64,000 bases of DNA from Arbacia lixula (Eukaryota > Echinodermata > Echinoidea > Arbacioida > Arbaciidae): positions 3,563,797 to 3,627,796 of the forward strand of contig OZ022591.1 in assembly GCA_963669155.1 (NCBI GenBank), given 5' to 3'. Under the pieces are notes generated by a model, which did not search any database, was not told where the DNA came from, and worked only from the letters and a program-made list of their open reading frames with translations. The stretch's first letter is position 1. Each line of letters opens with the position of its first letter. The translations under genes and the position numbers were made by a program. Below are positions 12,401 to 23,941 of this stretch, piece by piece.

Positions 12401-15400
12401 GAAAACATACTCTGTCCCAAAAGTGAGGGGCTTGTTAAACATACATTACCCAGTGGCACCTCCCAGTACCCTCACAAATGGGAGATTTTTTTTCCAATGA
12501 TCTTTATTCTGATTCCATAATAATACAAATTAAATTCATACAATCAGTTTAAATATATTAACACAAATTAAACAAAACAATCATGCAAATTATATATATA
12601 TGCATTTGTAACTACAAATTAATTGCAATAAAATAGCTGAAAATATTAAATATAATTACTCAATTGTTATAATCATGTAACGATGTTTAATCAAATAAAC
12701 TGAACGAATAGCTTCCGGAATCAAGTTTTAAATGAAAAAGGTCCACTAATCCCCCAACCTATAATACACCCCTAAAATTTGTCTTAACCATTCGTAACTC
12801 CCATCTGGACAGCCACCCTCCCCCACCCCCTGACACCAACCCCACCCCAACCATATACATAACCGCTTAAACTCCCCTTCCCTTATATTCGCTATATACC
12901 CCCCACCCCCCCCCCCCAAAAAAAAAAAAAAACACACACACACACACACACTAACTTCTACATGTATACCCCCTTCCTTTTAACCCTCCCACCTCAACCC
13001 CCACCCTTCCCTTCCCCAACCTGCTCACGCTCACCTCTTTACTCCCCCCTCCCCCCCCCCCCCCCACACACACACACACACCTTCCCTGGTATCAACAGT
13101 GTCAGTGAAAATCAGAAGCCTTTGTGCCTTGTGTGGTGCCTTTATGATTTTACACCCTACTCTAAACACAGAAACAAAAATGAATACACGCACCTGTTTT
13201 GCGGAAATGGAAGAACAGCGAGTAGATCAATAGCCACTTACAAATCACAATAACACCTTTTCTCATTTTTTCCAGGTATTTGATGCCCTCCCGACGGAGT
13301 ATCTACCCGGGTACAAGAGCCCATGTTGGGTTATCAAGAAGAACTTGAAAAGAAACTCCGAAGGTATGCTTAACCCATAAGAAAAAAACGCTGACAAAAT
13401 GTAAAAACACGTAGGCCTATCGTTCATGTATAAGAACACAATTTAAAAAGGATTATTGCCTCAACAAAGTGTGAAAACACCTAAAAATACAACTTTTCCA
13501 TACCGTCTCCCTTCCCATTATAACCATGATAACACTGACATTACGCTTGTTAATCTGCGGAGTTCAACAAATGAACGTTGCGTGTTTGAACTTGCAAATC
13601 GTAGTCCCTTAGGATTGTATTCGACATGTTCGAATATTGATATTTTGTGAGGCAAATTCGCATACTATTTTTGTATAGTATATACTTCGATTTCGATCGA
13701 AATGTGCTTAGTACGAAAAGTGGCATTGGCTTGACGATACATCATTTGAATCTTTAAGTCACGTGGTCCGTCGCAACGTTAATTGTACGATGTTTACCTG
13801 TACATAAAAAAAACACCTGGTCATAAATACCACTATTTTCTTTTTACTCTTTTTTAGTTTGTCTAATTACAGCATTTTATCTCGCCCAACTCTAGGCCAC
13901 GTGGTCCGTCGTGACGTGGTGCGGTGTCTGCCGTACTTCTACATCCTGGGTATGCCAAAGTGCGGGACTACGGATCTATGGGACCGCGTCACCAGACACC
14001 AGGACATCTTCCGCGATCTCAACAAGGAAACACACTGGTGGACGCGGCGACGATTCGGTGGGTGGACGGTAGTCCCATGAAATAATGTTCATATCGTTAC
14101 TTTTATTTTCGACATTCAGTACAAGTAGGTATTAATAAACCTTTCGAAATATGTATCGTGAATGTAGTAAGCACGAGGACGGAATATAATTGAGTAAAAT
14201 CTTGAAACTAACGTCCCGTAAGACAATTTAGAACGTAATACAAAATTACATAACATGAAAAATGTTTACTGATTTCCAAATCAATAAAGAACTAAACCAA
14301 AAATAGGAGATCATAATAGTGACGAGAAAAAATGGAGGGGGGGGGGGGGGGACTAAAATTCAACGGTTTAATTGCTCCTATTTTTAACTTTCAGGTTTTA
14401 TTGATTTGCGTAAATAATACACACGAATGAGACATACAGCTAGTGGTCGCGGCGACGATTCGGTGGGTGAGCAGGTGTCCGTTAACCGTGATTGTGACCA
14501 ATTAAGTCACGTGTGACACGCATCCGACTGTTTGAAATGGAATGTCTTTCGTCATCGAACAAGTGGTATAAAAGTATCGAAGTTGTGTCGTCATATCCAT
14601 TATTATGTAGGTTTCTCGTTGTAAACAGCCTCACTCAATAGACCTTTTCCGTCATGTATTCACAACTGTTCCCCTAACTGTGAAGTAACGCGTTATGACA
14701 TTCGCCTCTATTTCGCAATTCAGTTTCAGTGGGTGAAATGCACTTTGAATATCAGTTGTTGCTACACGGACAAATCTTGGACAAGCTTTGGGGAAACCAT
14801 TCGTCATGTTAGTAACGCATTGTTTGCAAGACGTGCATAAAAGGTGCATATACATAACGACAATGGTGTATTGAGTTTCACTGTTACGACATTGGGTGCG
14901 TTTATGCTCAATTTGCAAAGGCAGAATAAGCGTTTTGAAAAATCGCTGATTGAAAACGCGCATCCAAAACGAGGTTTACTGTGATATTGTTTGCTGTTGA
15001 GATGACGTCATTTAAACACGTATATTCAAAATAAGCATGAACGCAACCGCGTTTTGAACTAAACGCGTATCAATACGCTGATTTTGGCTTTCTAAAATGA
15101 GCATAAACGCACCCTTTGTCTAGCGGGCTAGCTCATTGAGGGATCCTGCTATGAACATCACTGTTTGCTAAACCTACATAGGGTGCGTTTATGCTGATTT
15201 TTGGGAGCCAAAATCAACAAATCAACAAATTGGCATTATAATGGGTATAAACGTGATCCACTATCTATGGAATTTCCATTTTACTCTGTGAGTGATACAA
15301 TTGGCCCGAGGTCATTAAAAATAATCTGCTCATGCGCACACTTTGAACTACTATGAACTACTATGAACTCGCTTAATGCAAAAACATGAAACCTTGAAAA

Positions 15401-18400
15401 GGGTAAACGGTTCTTCTTTTTGTCTTGTGAGAAAGCGAATGTACTTTTTGGACGATGTGTAAACAAATAATGAACGTGGTCGGGGTACGTATTGTATACC
15501 GGACATAGCTATTTACGTGCAGTCATGCCGCCAGTGCGCTGAGTCGATTGTCTTTATCTTTTTGTGACGTGCCAAACTGCCCCTTCTGTGTGATCTGTGC
15601 GAAATAAATGAACAAACACTGGATTCCACTGGTTTGTACATGTACCTCACAGACATATAAAGCAGGGAGAAAAATATTTCTCAACAGTCACAGCTCTCTG
15701 CTTCGGTGTGAGATTTGACTCTACGTCCTCTAATGGTGTAGTTTGGCAAAACTGATACACATGAATCCCATAGAGCAGCATTCAATGTGATAATCAAAGT
15801 GTTAACACAGGGTGAGGATGAATGGGGGGGGGGGGGAGATTGAAGGGGCAGTTCACACTGACAAAAAAGCCCACCGAAACGATACGATGTTGCAATCGTG
15901 AGGACCAACGACTGGAGATGTTACGACACCTTCTTGCACACATTGCGCATATCGTATGACTGGCTCCTGGGTCCTGCGATTCAGCCAGTCGCAGAGTTGT
16001 ACGACTGATCGGGTCGTGTCGTCTTCGGTGGTCTTCAGTTGCGTTCAAACAAACGCACACAATAGCGAAACAGATCGGAAGGTTTGATACAAGTCGGACA
16101 ACAATTTTACAGAGGTGGTGGTCATTTGCGGTTTGACCAATCCTTAAGATGGAAACACAAGGTGTGGTTTATTGGAAAATGAAAGGAAGTCCAGCGTGAA
16201 CATGAGTTTCTCTTACAAAGAAGCAGAGGAAAACGAATATATTTGAGGAAAATTTGAGAAAGTCTATTTAAACGTTGTTAATGTTTTATTGAATCGAGCA
16301 TTAACATTTTGGTACAGCCAATTGGCAACTTATATTAAGTGGCTGGACTTTCCGTTTAAGCGTCCAAATAGACATTTTCACTCTCATTCGTGTACTCTTT
16401 TTTCTCATTCCCATCCTCTCCTCCCCCCTCCCCCATTTTTTTTATTTTGACATTCCTATAGTTCCACCCCATTTCCCTGGTTTATGTTGATCCATTCATT
16501 AACTTAAGATCGAAACATAAGATGATGCGGTGCATTATACAAAGTTCTATAATCATTGATATTGATAACCATTGATGCACTAAGTGTTAGAATCGTCACA
16601 TTCGGACTTTCGTTCTCCTTCTATTGCCCAGAGAGTCAATCATTCAAGGAATATCTCAGACGTCGTTCCTTAAAGATGGTGCAAAGCTTCAAGGATCATC
16701 CCGAATTGAAGGGTAAACTTGTAGTAGGTGAGTACAATATTGTTACTGCAATGCACACAATTCTAATTATCCTGACTTGTAACTTGCACGTTATCACCAA
16801 ACTTTGGGCATTTATTTAGCTTCCGCCAGAGAAACATGAGGCATTAAGAACCATGAACATTACCAACATTACTAAATAAATAAAGAGATGGGCTTACGAT
16901 ATATATATAAAAAAAACACACCTGCAAAGGTAAAAGATCAATCAAATTTGCTCTAAAATTCTTCCCAAAATTCCGGAATGTTCAATTTTATTAAACGAGC
17001 CGAAATCTAATGATCCAAGTAGAACCTAATTAGGTATAAAGATGAATCCTAACATGAAGTGATGATGCTTGAGGTCAAATTCATCGAAATGTTCAGGCCA
17101 ACCCTGGTTCACATTGTGTCACATGGATTCAAAATTACATAACGGGTATAAGTGGTAGTTATTACGGGTCGTCATAATAATAGAACTGTCTTGTCGTTGT
17201 CTTTGGGATGGGAGTTTTGTTTAAATGAAACGGTTTTTGTAATTTTAAAGATGATTCCTTTCGGGTATCCTGAAATCAAACTAGAATGAAACCCATGATC
17301 ATAACTTAACATCACTGATTTTATTACGGGCAACATGGGTAAAGTGGTCTTTATTTACCCATTACCTTTACGAGATGTGAGGTCGCAATGATAAAAAGAA
17401 AACTAAATAGGCAAACAAGGCGGCATCATAACAATAATCAAAATATGGCAAAACCAGTGAGTTTGCAAGTACCTTTGTACTGTTTATTGTAAGATATTCT
17501 CTGACCCGACGGATAAGTTCTAGTCTTGATGCGATATTCATACAGGTATATCTGATGTTTTCCTGCCAATTAAAGGTGCTGATCCAAGTCAACTCCCAAC
17601 TATCTAACGATCGCAACCTGTTTGATATTGAAACTACCAACCTTAATAAGAATATCAGAATTCATCTGAGCAAACCTATGTTGTGTCCCTACCATAAGCA
17701 TTTGTGTCCAATCGACATTCACTGTAAGGTGATTCCTATTAAGCCACGATTTAACTTTTTCTAGGTCTTTTTATAAAATAATTTCAATTCTCTTAGGATC
17801 AGGGTGACTAAAGGTAATAACAGTGTCATCAGCATATATCATTAAGCCACTTTCTTCAACCATAGTTGAATGATAAAGATTGGAAACGATCGGGGTCTTT
17901 AATACTGCCCTACTCTGACAAAAGGAAGCAACAAACAAAAGAGATTTCTTGTAAATGAGCAAAATGTGTCTGTCACTTGCATTGGCATCGGTGCAAAATC
18001 ACATCATATTAAATTGAATATCTCACAGCAAGATAAATATTTCTTGTCGATATTTTGGCCGTATGTATGGAATGCTAGGTACAATCTGAGAATTGCAATA
18101 ACCCAAATATGAGTGATTTGTCACTTGCTTCCTTTTAGACCCCTGTGGAATCCCTAGGGAAACTGAATGGACACAAGATACATTTCCTTGTATCAGAGTA
18201 CATTGTGGTCGATTACTAAGATATGCATTGCCATCAATACCATATACGAAGATAGCTTGTTAAGTAGATTTAAGTGATCAACTGTATCAAATGCCTATTT
18301 GATATCCAAAAACACAAGATCAGTAAAATGACCACTATACGTATTCCTAAATAATGGGTCAGGTACATAAGTTAATACTGTATGTGTAGAATGCCCCTTT

Positions 18401-21400
18401 CTAAAACCAGACTGCTTGGGAGTGACATGGGTGTAAGTAACTTTACATCATGTGATCATGCAATTGCTTGTGCACTCACTTTTCAAGAATTTTCATAATA
18501 TTCGGTAACACAGATATTGGTCGGTAGATGTTCATATCTTGCTTGTTCCCTCCCTTATAAATAGATATATATATATTAATATAAATATTACTTATCCGGA
18601 AAAACATTTCATTCCACATGTCCGAGGAATTCAATGTATCATGCATAGGCCAAATGGTGTCGTTTTGACCTTGTCTCAAGTCAGTGGTAAATGCTTCAAC
18701 ATCAAATATTTTAAGTGATCGTGTTTGAATAGCTCTCGTGGTACAGAATATATCAAGCGGTGATTACTGAGGCAAAGTGATCCTACATTGGTTTCACAGA
18801 CACTGTGGGAAATATTAGTCAATACTAGATCGATCAACGATGAACTTTTTTCGGTTCTTCTAGTCTGCATTTTAAATTTTAATCAAATAAACCATACCTG
18901 GGCACCATCTGTCTAATAAAGCATTGCGATTGTTTCTGGCCATGACTGTTACTGTAATCAATCAACTATGTACATAAGAAATAGGAGAGTGGACATGTGA
19001 TCGATTCATATCAATTATATGATAACTATATCTTTATAAGCCGGGGCCCAGGCACTAAAATAACTACAGGAAAGGCGAGCGAGTTCTAAATTCGCTCGGA
19101 ATTTAATTACTTTCGACACTCTTACACCAGTTTTCTGAACACTAACTTGTCAACTGTAATTCACTTATATTGTTTATCGGTGATAGGAGACGGGTCTGCT
19201 TCCACGCTTTGGGATATGTCCTATAGCTACGACGGGCAACGGAGTGATGAGCCGGAGTACGTCACTGCTGACGTCATACGTGCTGTTCAGCCCGACGCCA
19301 AATTGATTCTGATACTACGAGATCCTGTTTCAAGGTAAAGGCCATATCAAATTAACTGGATCTACACACACACACACACAAAAGTAAGTCCTCCCTAGGC
19401 AAAATAACATAACTTTTTACCGCAGAGGTTTTGAGCAACATAACTTGGCAAGATTGTACCTTCATTTATTGACTAACTTCCTTGCGAAAATCACATCAAT
19501 CCACGCAGTCATGCATGAGTGAGCACACATTTAAGGCAAAATTGTCACTTTTGAAAAGTCACAAGGGTAATTGTTTATGCCGTTTTAACAGTACATTTTG
19601 GCATTTCTTGTGCGATTTTTAACGTGTTTTCACTCAACTACGACATGAAAATAGGTCATGTTACATCTTTGTAAAAATGTCCAGAGTTTTATTTTTCACA
19701 AAAATTAATGGTATTTAGAAGTTTCAAACTCAAGAGGGATGAATATTTTTTAAACTGTGCTCACTCAACCATAACAATGGGGTAAGTGTCGGGATAGCAG
19801 TTCGTGCATCGAGAGATGGATGATAAACAATAAAAAGACATAAATCATGCACCAGAAATGGAATTAATTAAAAATTCATAAGACAGAATCCCAAACTTAC
19901 CCTTGTGACTTTTGAAAACTGACAATTTTGCCTTTAATGTGTGCTCACTCATGCATGACTGAATAGATTAATGTGATTTTCACACGGAAGTTATCCAATA
20001 ACTTAAGGTAAAATCCTGCCAAGTCATGTTTTGTAGATTATGTATATTTTGCATTAAAGCACTAAGGCGTATACTTTAGCATTATGATTGAGTACAAACG
20101 TTCCTAAATGAATACTAAATTAATCAAATTGATTTAAGCACCATAAACGTGCGGGAATGACCGCTTACAAATATAAAGACTTCCTTTTAGTTGAGTGTTT
20201 GTACGGAAACTTCAAATTAGATTAAGCGTAAAAAGTATGACTTTGTAATCCTCTTATTCTCCCCCTTTTTTTTTACTCTCATCTTCTTTTGTCTTACTCT
20301 CCCCCCCCCCCCCCCCCGTGCTCTCATTCCCTCTATCGCTCTTACCGTTTCTCTCACTGTCTTCACCTTCCCCCTTCTCCCACCCCATTCCCCTTCTCTC
20401 CCCTTTCCTGATCTCCCCTCATTCTCTTTCATCTTATTTTGTCATCCTGTACCCTCTGACAATCTATGTTATTCTCTCCATCCTTTCTACCTTTCCTCTC
20501 CCATCTTCTCTTTACTTTCCCCTTTCTTTCCTTCCCCCTTACCGGTCATCTTTTTACTTCTCTGGTATTTTTCTTTCATGTTCTTTTATATTTCTGTACC
20601 CCTCCCCCTTTCTCTCTCTCTCTTCCCATTCGTCTTACCGTATATCGTTTTCTCCCCCATATCCCCCCCCCCCCCGATGCAGACTATACTCTGACTATCT
20701 CTACTTTTTGAGAAAGGGAGACCCGCATGTGTTCCATGAATTCGTACAGGCCTCAATCGCGGCGTACCAACGCTGCAGAAGCACAAAGAGTGCCCGTGCG
20801 TGTGCGTACTCCGTGTCTACCATTCAAGGCAAGGGGAAGTCGGTACGAGAATAGTGTATAGGATAGAGGCGTCGTAGTTTCGTAGACCCCTGCATGGACC
20901 GTTCATACTAAGTTTTATTTCTAACCTGTAGGGATTCTCTCATTTACAAATGCCTAAATTGTTAAATGCAGAATACAAGCGATCAATTATGTTTGCACAA
21001 CAGCTCCATGATGACTGTTCTAATAGACGTAATTGAGTTATCTCAATTATTTGTATCATCAGTATTAACGTAATCAATTCATCATCTGACTATGTATAAT
21101 TGCTTATATCTCATTAATGTTGGCACATTTACCTAACATCTTGAAATATATCATTTTGGAAATGCAATTATTATTGATATAACAACCGCTCTAAAACAAC
21201 CTACTGTTAAAAATCGAAACTAAGCAACATATCCGGTTCACATTATTCTCCATCTGTACGTAGAGAATCCTGGTAGGTCTGTACGCCGAGTTCATTAGAG
21301 ACTGGCTGAGAGTGTTTCCACGCGAACAACTACTCGTCATCAAACTTGAAGACTGGAGAGCAAACTGCGTCGAAATGTTGCCCGATATCTACACCTTCTT

Positions 21401-22224
21401 AAATCTCGGTACACACCATGGATGACCTTTGATTGTTACAATCGTTTGTATTGTTCACCTGTATTCTCTTGTGTGTCACTGATACTCTATTGGTGCTACT
21501 TGTTTTCCTCTATTTTGTCGGCATAGTACAAGTACGTGATAACCTCGTTCATAATCGTTCACTTTAATTTCATATAAATTTTGCAAATCACAAATTGTTG
21601 ATGATGGGTTTTACACTGCAAGTCAATGTGAACACTTTATAAATATCAATATGCAGTGATGTAATACCAACATGACCATAACTGCAATGTTTGAACATCC
21701 AAATGAACATTTTGTTCGGCCTGCTCAACATACTCCTGCTTGTCGATTGAGAATAAGATAATCCATGCTCTAATGAGCAATGAACGTTAGTTCCGATAGG
21801 TGCCCTTCCCCCTTTCATCTCTCGAAATGGCGTTTAGCAGTATGTTTATGAACTGTTTGCCATTAATCATGATGTGATCATTAATATAATGTATTCCTAT
21901 TTCCCCTCCTTCTCATTTTCATTCTTGTCCTTATAATTTAATATTATTATGCCTTTCCATGGCTACCTCATCTGCATTCTTTTTTACTCTCATCGCTGTT
22001 GTTTTTGTTTACATTTTCTACCGCCAACAGAACCGCTGTCAGAGTCACGGATCCAGACAATCTGTGAAACTAAAGCAAGTAACAGGAACACCAAGAAAGC
22101 AAACAGGGTCGGCGACATGTTGAACGAAACGAGACAGATCCTGACGGAATTCTACGCAGAGCCAAAGAGGGAACTCAGCGAGTTGTTAGGCGACAACCGA
22201 TTTATGTGGCTGGATGTGTCATAA
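9279..22224 (+). CDS. CHST15-like: Carbohydrate sulfotransferase 15-like (GalNAc-4-sulfate 6-O-sulfotransferase family), complete, 9 coding exons
   Basis: Joined exons 9279-9453, 10864-10994, 13276-13363, 13896-14057, 16632-16727, 19187-19334, 20683-20842, 21264-21408 and 22031-22224 total 1299 nt, an unbroken 432-residue frame; every junction has GT/AG and matching phase. Residues 11-27 are a signal-anchor helix, giving type II Golgi topology. The PAPS 5'-phosphosulfate loop is GMPKCGTTD (Lys153), followed by ETHWWTRRRFG. The 3'-phosphate motif is RDPVSRLYSDYLYF (Arg262, Ser270). DWLRVFPREQLLV and a C-terminal GDNRFMW are also family-typical. Known family role: PAPS-dependent 6-O-sulfation of GalNAc-4-sulfate in chondroitin sulfate, making CS-E-type disaccharides. 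Human CHST15 is longer (about 560 residues), mainly in the stem. The family call is firm; the acceptor sugar here is inferred, since such families are often expanded in echinoderms. Confidence 0.93.
9561..10297 (+). mobile_element. hAT-like MITE, copy 1 (intron 1 of CHST15-like gene)
   Basis: Terminal inverted repeats CAGGGATGTGTTA and TAACACATCCCTG match perfectly for 13 bp and imperfectly beyond. Flanks share gatNgag. The 737 bp body matches copies at 23942, 37622 and 47106 and codes for nothing. CAGGG termini and a 7-8 bp target repeat are hAT-like. It appears inserted inside an older foldback repeat. Confidence 0.75.
10864..10994 (+). CDS. CHST15-like: CHST15-like exon 2 (lumenal stem)
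   Basis: The acceptor CTTTGACAG precedes 10864 and the donor GTAATC is at 10995. It enters in phase 1 and leaves in phase 0. It encodes a Pro/Gly/Ser-rich stem ending ARLYNLAKP, with no catalytic motif. Confidence 0.82.
11232..11845. mobile_element. MITE with CCCGTATTCTGAAC termini
   Basis: CCCGTATTCTGAAC at 11232 and its exact complement ending 11845. Inner arms also match imperfectly (GTACTAAAC, ACTTTATAGG and counterparts). 614 bp, no coding, in intron 2 of the CHST15-like gene. An inner segment (11385-11440) recurs inverted at 15235-15295. Confidence 0.75.
12885..13085. repeat. C/A homopolymer and CA microsatellite block
   Basis: C and A runs (12898-12932), (CA)n to 12949, then C-rich sequence and another C-run plus CA tract at 13046-13081. 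Confidence 0.85.
13276..13363 (+). CDS. CHST15-like: CHST15-like exon 3
   Basis: The acceptor TTTTTTCCAG precedes 13276 and the donor GTATGC is at 13364. It encodes FDALPTEYLPGYKSPCW, the conserved lead-in to the catalytic domain in CHST15 relatives, and leaves one base of codon 132. Confidence 0.88.
13758..13771 (+). repeat. 14-bp echo of the exon 4 start, in intron 3
   Basis: CACGTGGTCCGTCG here is identical to the sequence at 13898-13911 at the beginning of CHST15-like exon 4. Confidence 0.6.
13896..14057 (+). CDS. CHST15-like: CHST15-like exon 4 (PAPS 5'-PSB loop)
   Basis: Acceptor AACTCTAG, donor GTGGGT at 14058. It encodes LPYFYILGMPKCGTTDLWDR and ETHWWTRRRFG, with the phosphosulfate-binding lysine at residue 153. 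The donor deviates from GTAAGT. Fragments resembling both ends of this exon recur in the flanking introns (13758-13771 and 14442-14470). Confidence 0.93.
14442..14470 (+). repeat. Partial duplicate of the exon 4 end and splice donor
   Basis: CTAGTGGTCGCGGCGACGAT plus TCGGTGGGTG matches the exon 4 end plus donor at 14034-14063 with two substitutions. Confidence 0.8.
14892..15114. mobile_element. Small MITE with GGGTGCGTTTATGCTCA termini
   Basis: The terminus at 14892 is repeated inverted at 15098-15114. A second, partial copy begins GGGTGCGTTTATGCTGA at 15180. Intron 4 of the CHST15-like gene. Confidence 0.75.
15640..16110. other. CpG-rich intronic patch, no gene recognised
   Basis: Contains a G-run (15825-15837) and CpG-rich sequence. 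Overlapping minus-strand frames show no family motif and no splice support. Probably repeat-derived. Confidence 0.4.
16632..16727 (+). CDS. CHST15-like: CHST15-like exon 5
   Basis: Acceptor TATTGCCCAG, donor GTGAGT at 16728, phase 1 to phase 1. It encodes a basic, amphipathic segment (SFKEYLRRRSLKMVQ) leading to GKLVV, the strand before the STLWD motif of the next exon. Confidence 0.87.
17368..18870 (-). pseudogene. Decayed non-LTR retrotransposon (LINE) ORF2, endonuclease end to RT thumb
   Basis: Four consecutive minus-strand fragments read in LINE order. They are an endonuclease C-end (SSSLIDLVLTN then SNHRLIYSVP, 18870-18676), an RT start (NIYRPISVLPNIMKILEK, about 18530-18476), the RT core (GLMIYADDTVITFSHP, 17962-17771) and the thumb (NWQENIRYTCMNIASRLELI then SLVLPYFDYC, 17640-17368). 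Frameshifts and stops separate them, so it is dead. The style is that of the CR1/jockey superclade. It lies antisense in intron 5 of the CHST15-like gene. Confidence 0.85.
19187..19334 (+). CDS. CHST15-like: CHST15-like exon 6 (STLWD motif and start of 3'-PB)
   Basis: The acceptor is ATCGGTGATAG and the donor GTAAAG is at 19335. It encodes GDGSASTLWDMSYSYDG, then VIRAVQPDAKLILILRDPVSR, whose RDP is the 3'-phosphate binding element. Two bases of the Arg267 codon are carried into exon 7. Confidence 0.92.
19365..20035. mobile_element. Foldback element (GCAAAATAACATAAC family), copy 1
   Basis: The left half (AGGCAAAATAACATAACTTT, GTCACAAGGGTAATTG) is repeated inverted in the right half (CTTACCCTTGTGAC...). 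The same element occurs at 38959-39700. It lies in intron 6 of the CHST15-like gene, beside a CA tract. Confidence 0.7.
20285..20682 (+). repeat. Pyrimidine-rich low-complexity tract before exon 7
   Basis: About 400 bp of C/T-rich sequence with C-runs at 20301-20317 and 20663-20675, ending in the exon 7 acceptor. Long open frames in it are compositional. Confidence 0.85.
20683..20842 (+). CDS. CHST15-like: CHST15-like exon 7 (3'-PB continuation)
   Basis: The acceptor GATGCAG follows a long C/T tract with a C14 run; the donor GTACGA is at 20843. It encodes LYSDYLYFLRKGDPHVFHEF, completing the 3'-PB element (Ser270), then a Cys-containing segment (YQRCRSTKSARACAYSV). The exon ends in phase 0. 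Confidence 0.9.
21264..21408 (+). CDS. CHST15-like: CHST15-like exon 8
   Basis: Acceptor CTGTACGTAG, donor GTACAC at 21409. The frame opens at the acceptor and reads RILVGLYAEFIRDWLRVF, then PREQLLVIKLEDW and FLNLG. The DWL.VF...L..LED pattern is the conserved C-terminal catalytic-domain signature. Confidence 0.9.
22031..22224 (+). CDS. CHST15-like: CHST15-like exon 9 (C-terminus, stop)
   Basis: The acceptor CTACCGCCAACAG completes the split Glu codon. It encodes EPLSESRIQTICETKASN, then LTEFYAEPKRELSELLGDNR and FMWLDVS with a TAA stop at 22222. The FY.P...L..LLGD..F.W tail is typical of Golgi sulfotransferases. Confidence 0.92.
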
Positions 22225-22300
22225 AGCGCTTCCGGGTCATATTACATGTAGGCTTTCAATAGATCGGTTCGTAATTACACCATGGTCGGACAATCCACTG

Positions 22301-22306
22301 AATAAA
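22301..22306 (+). terminator. Poly(A) signal AATAAA of the CHST15-like gene
   Basis: A canonical AATAAA lies 77 bp after the stop codon, giving a short 3' UTR. The next kilobase contains only dispersed repeats, so the gene probably ends here. Confidence 0.65.
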
Positions 22307-22834
22307 TCGACAATCGTGAGAATTAAAGCAATTTGTCGCAGTTATGGTATTGAATGATTGGTAGTGTATTGTTACTTGACAATTATATATTTATATATAT
22401 GTGTATATATATATATATATTTATATATGTATATATAATGCACATCAATGGTACAAAGTAATGCCCATCATGGAATCAATCTACATTAAATGGATGTAAA
22501 ATTAAAAAGACAGATATCAGATATGACATGCGCACAGATCATACATTTTTCAACAAGTATTGATCTAAAAGGTTCGGCTCCATGTATTAAGACAAAAAAT
22601 GTCAAGGTATGAATGCTCAGTTTCCGCTGTCTTGCGATCCTTTACGAACGCCATGCTTGGCCAGGATTCGTAGTTTATCGTGGAATTTGTGTTCCAAATA
22701 TGACGATTACCATCGCAATTGAAATGACTAGATGTGTCCCCTCGATCCAGTCATATTGCGCTCAGTAAAGCCGTCCTTTGGTAGCATTGCATTCCTCTGT
22801 CTTATGTAACAGAGCAGCCTACCGACGTGGTGTC

Positions 22835-22995
22835 GTCATATGAGCATGTAATCAGCATGTAATCAAGAAAACTGGTTCTAAACAAATCACTCCAATGAGA
22901 GGTCTACCGGTCCGACTCCCAATTAAGAGTCCCCGCTGTGATCACTGCTACTTGCTCTACACGCATAGTTTAGAACCAGTTGTCTTGACAATCTG
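22835..22995. repeat. Foldback MITE (TCATATGAGCATG...GGTTCTAAAC family), copy 1
   Basis: CATATGAGCATG...CAAGAAAACTGGTTCTAAAC is inverted at GTTTAGAACCAGTTGTCTTG...CTCAAATGA. Related copies: 45432-45630, 55985-56170 and fragments at 9510-9560/10298-10450 and 43650-43770. Confidence 0.75.
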
Positions 22996-23941
22996 CTCAA
23001 ATGAAGTCACACTTCGGATATGATTGAAGAGAAGAGTGGAATCTTAACTTTTCAGCTGAGTGGATGGGAAATCCCACAGCTCGGGCTGTAAATGTGTATA
23101 TTGTGTACAATATTTATTCTCGGAATTTTTACAAAACGATATGGTTCGATATTGCGTTTTATGCTTTTTTTCATTGTCTCGTATGTCAACTATAGCAGTC
23201 AAAATTGGCAGTTGATGAGGTATGTCATAATTAGAGGTCACCAATGTAGGTCACTGAACAGCGTGGTCCTGTCACAGCACATTGGGTCATGACATGAATA
23301 CATTTATAATTTATGTGTTCTTTTGATTGGTATTTCATCTTTATCGGAAATCAATCTGATGAATCTCATTTTTGATAGGAAAACGACATTTCTACCTCGC
23401 TGTTAGCGGGGTAAGATTTCGATAAAAACAGTAGTAGGTCAGGTCGTAGAACACCCAGCGAGAAACCTCCCCCCTTTTTAATCAAAAGTATTTCTCCGAG
23501 TTACCCGGGTAGCTTCCTGTAGTCTGGTAGTAACCGCACATCTCTCATCATGCGACATTTTTTTAACGGTAGACTAGAATTCAGGAACGAATAATTCTAG
23601 TTAAATCCAGCTGATACACGTGTTGGGATATTGCATGAGCAGATGACATGATCAGCGATGTATAATGCGACCACCTAATATGTAACCTGGAGTGAGTTGT
23701 TGTACTAATCAAATTTTGGATTTTTTTTTAATTTCCTATTTTTATGTTCATAGTATTGCAACTTGGATTATCCGGGCAAATTTAGGTCTAAAATTTGTAT
23801 CGCGATCGCTGCAACATTTACATCTTTTTTTACAGCCATGACGTCATCTACCCGGGTAACGTTCTGTGCCACTTCTCAGCTTAACATCCTGACAACGTTA
23901 AGACGTTACCGCTTTATTACCCTAGCCCGACGAGGTCGAAC

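Noticed and set aside
20318..20854. 178-codon plus-strand frame rich in Ser/Pro/Phe
   Set aside because: Mostly low-complexity pyrimidine intron. Only its last part overlaps sulfotransferase exon 7, in the same frame.
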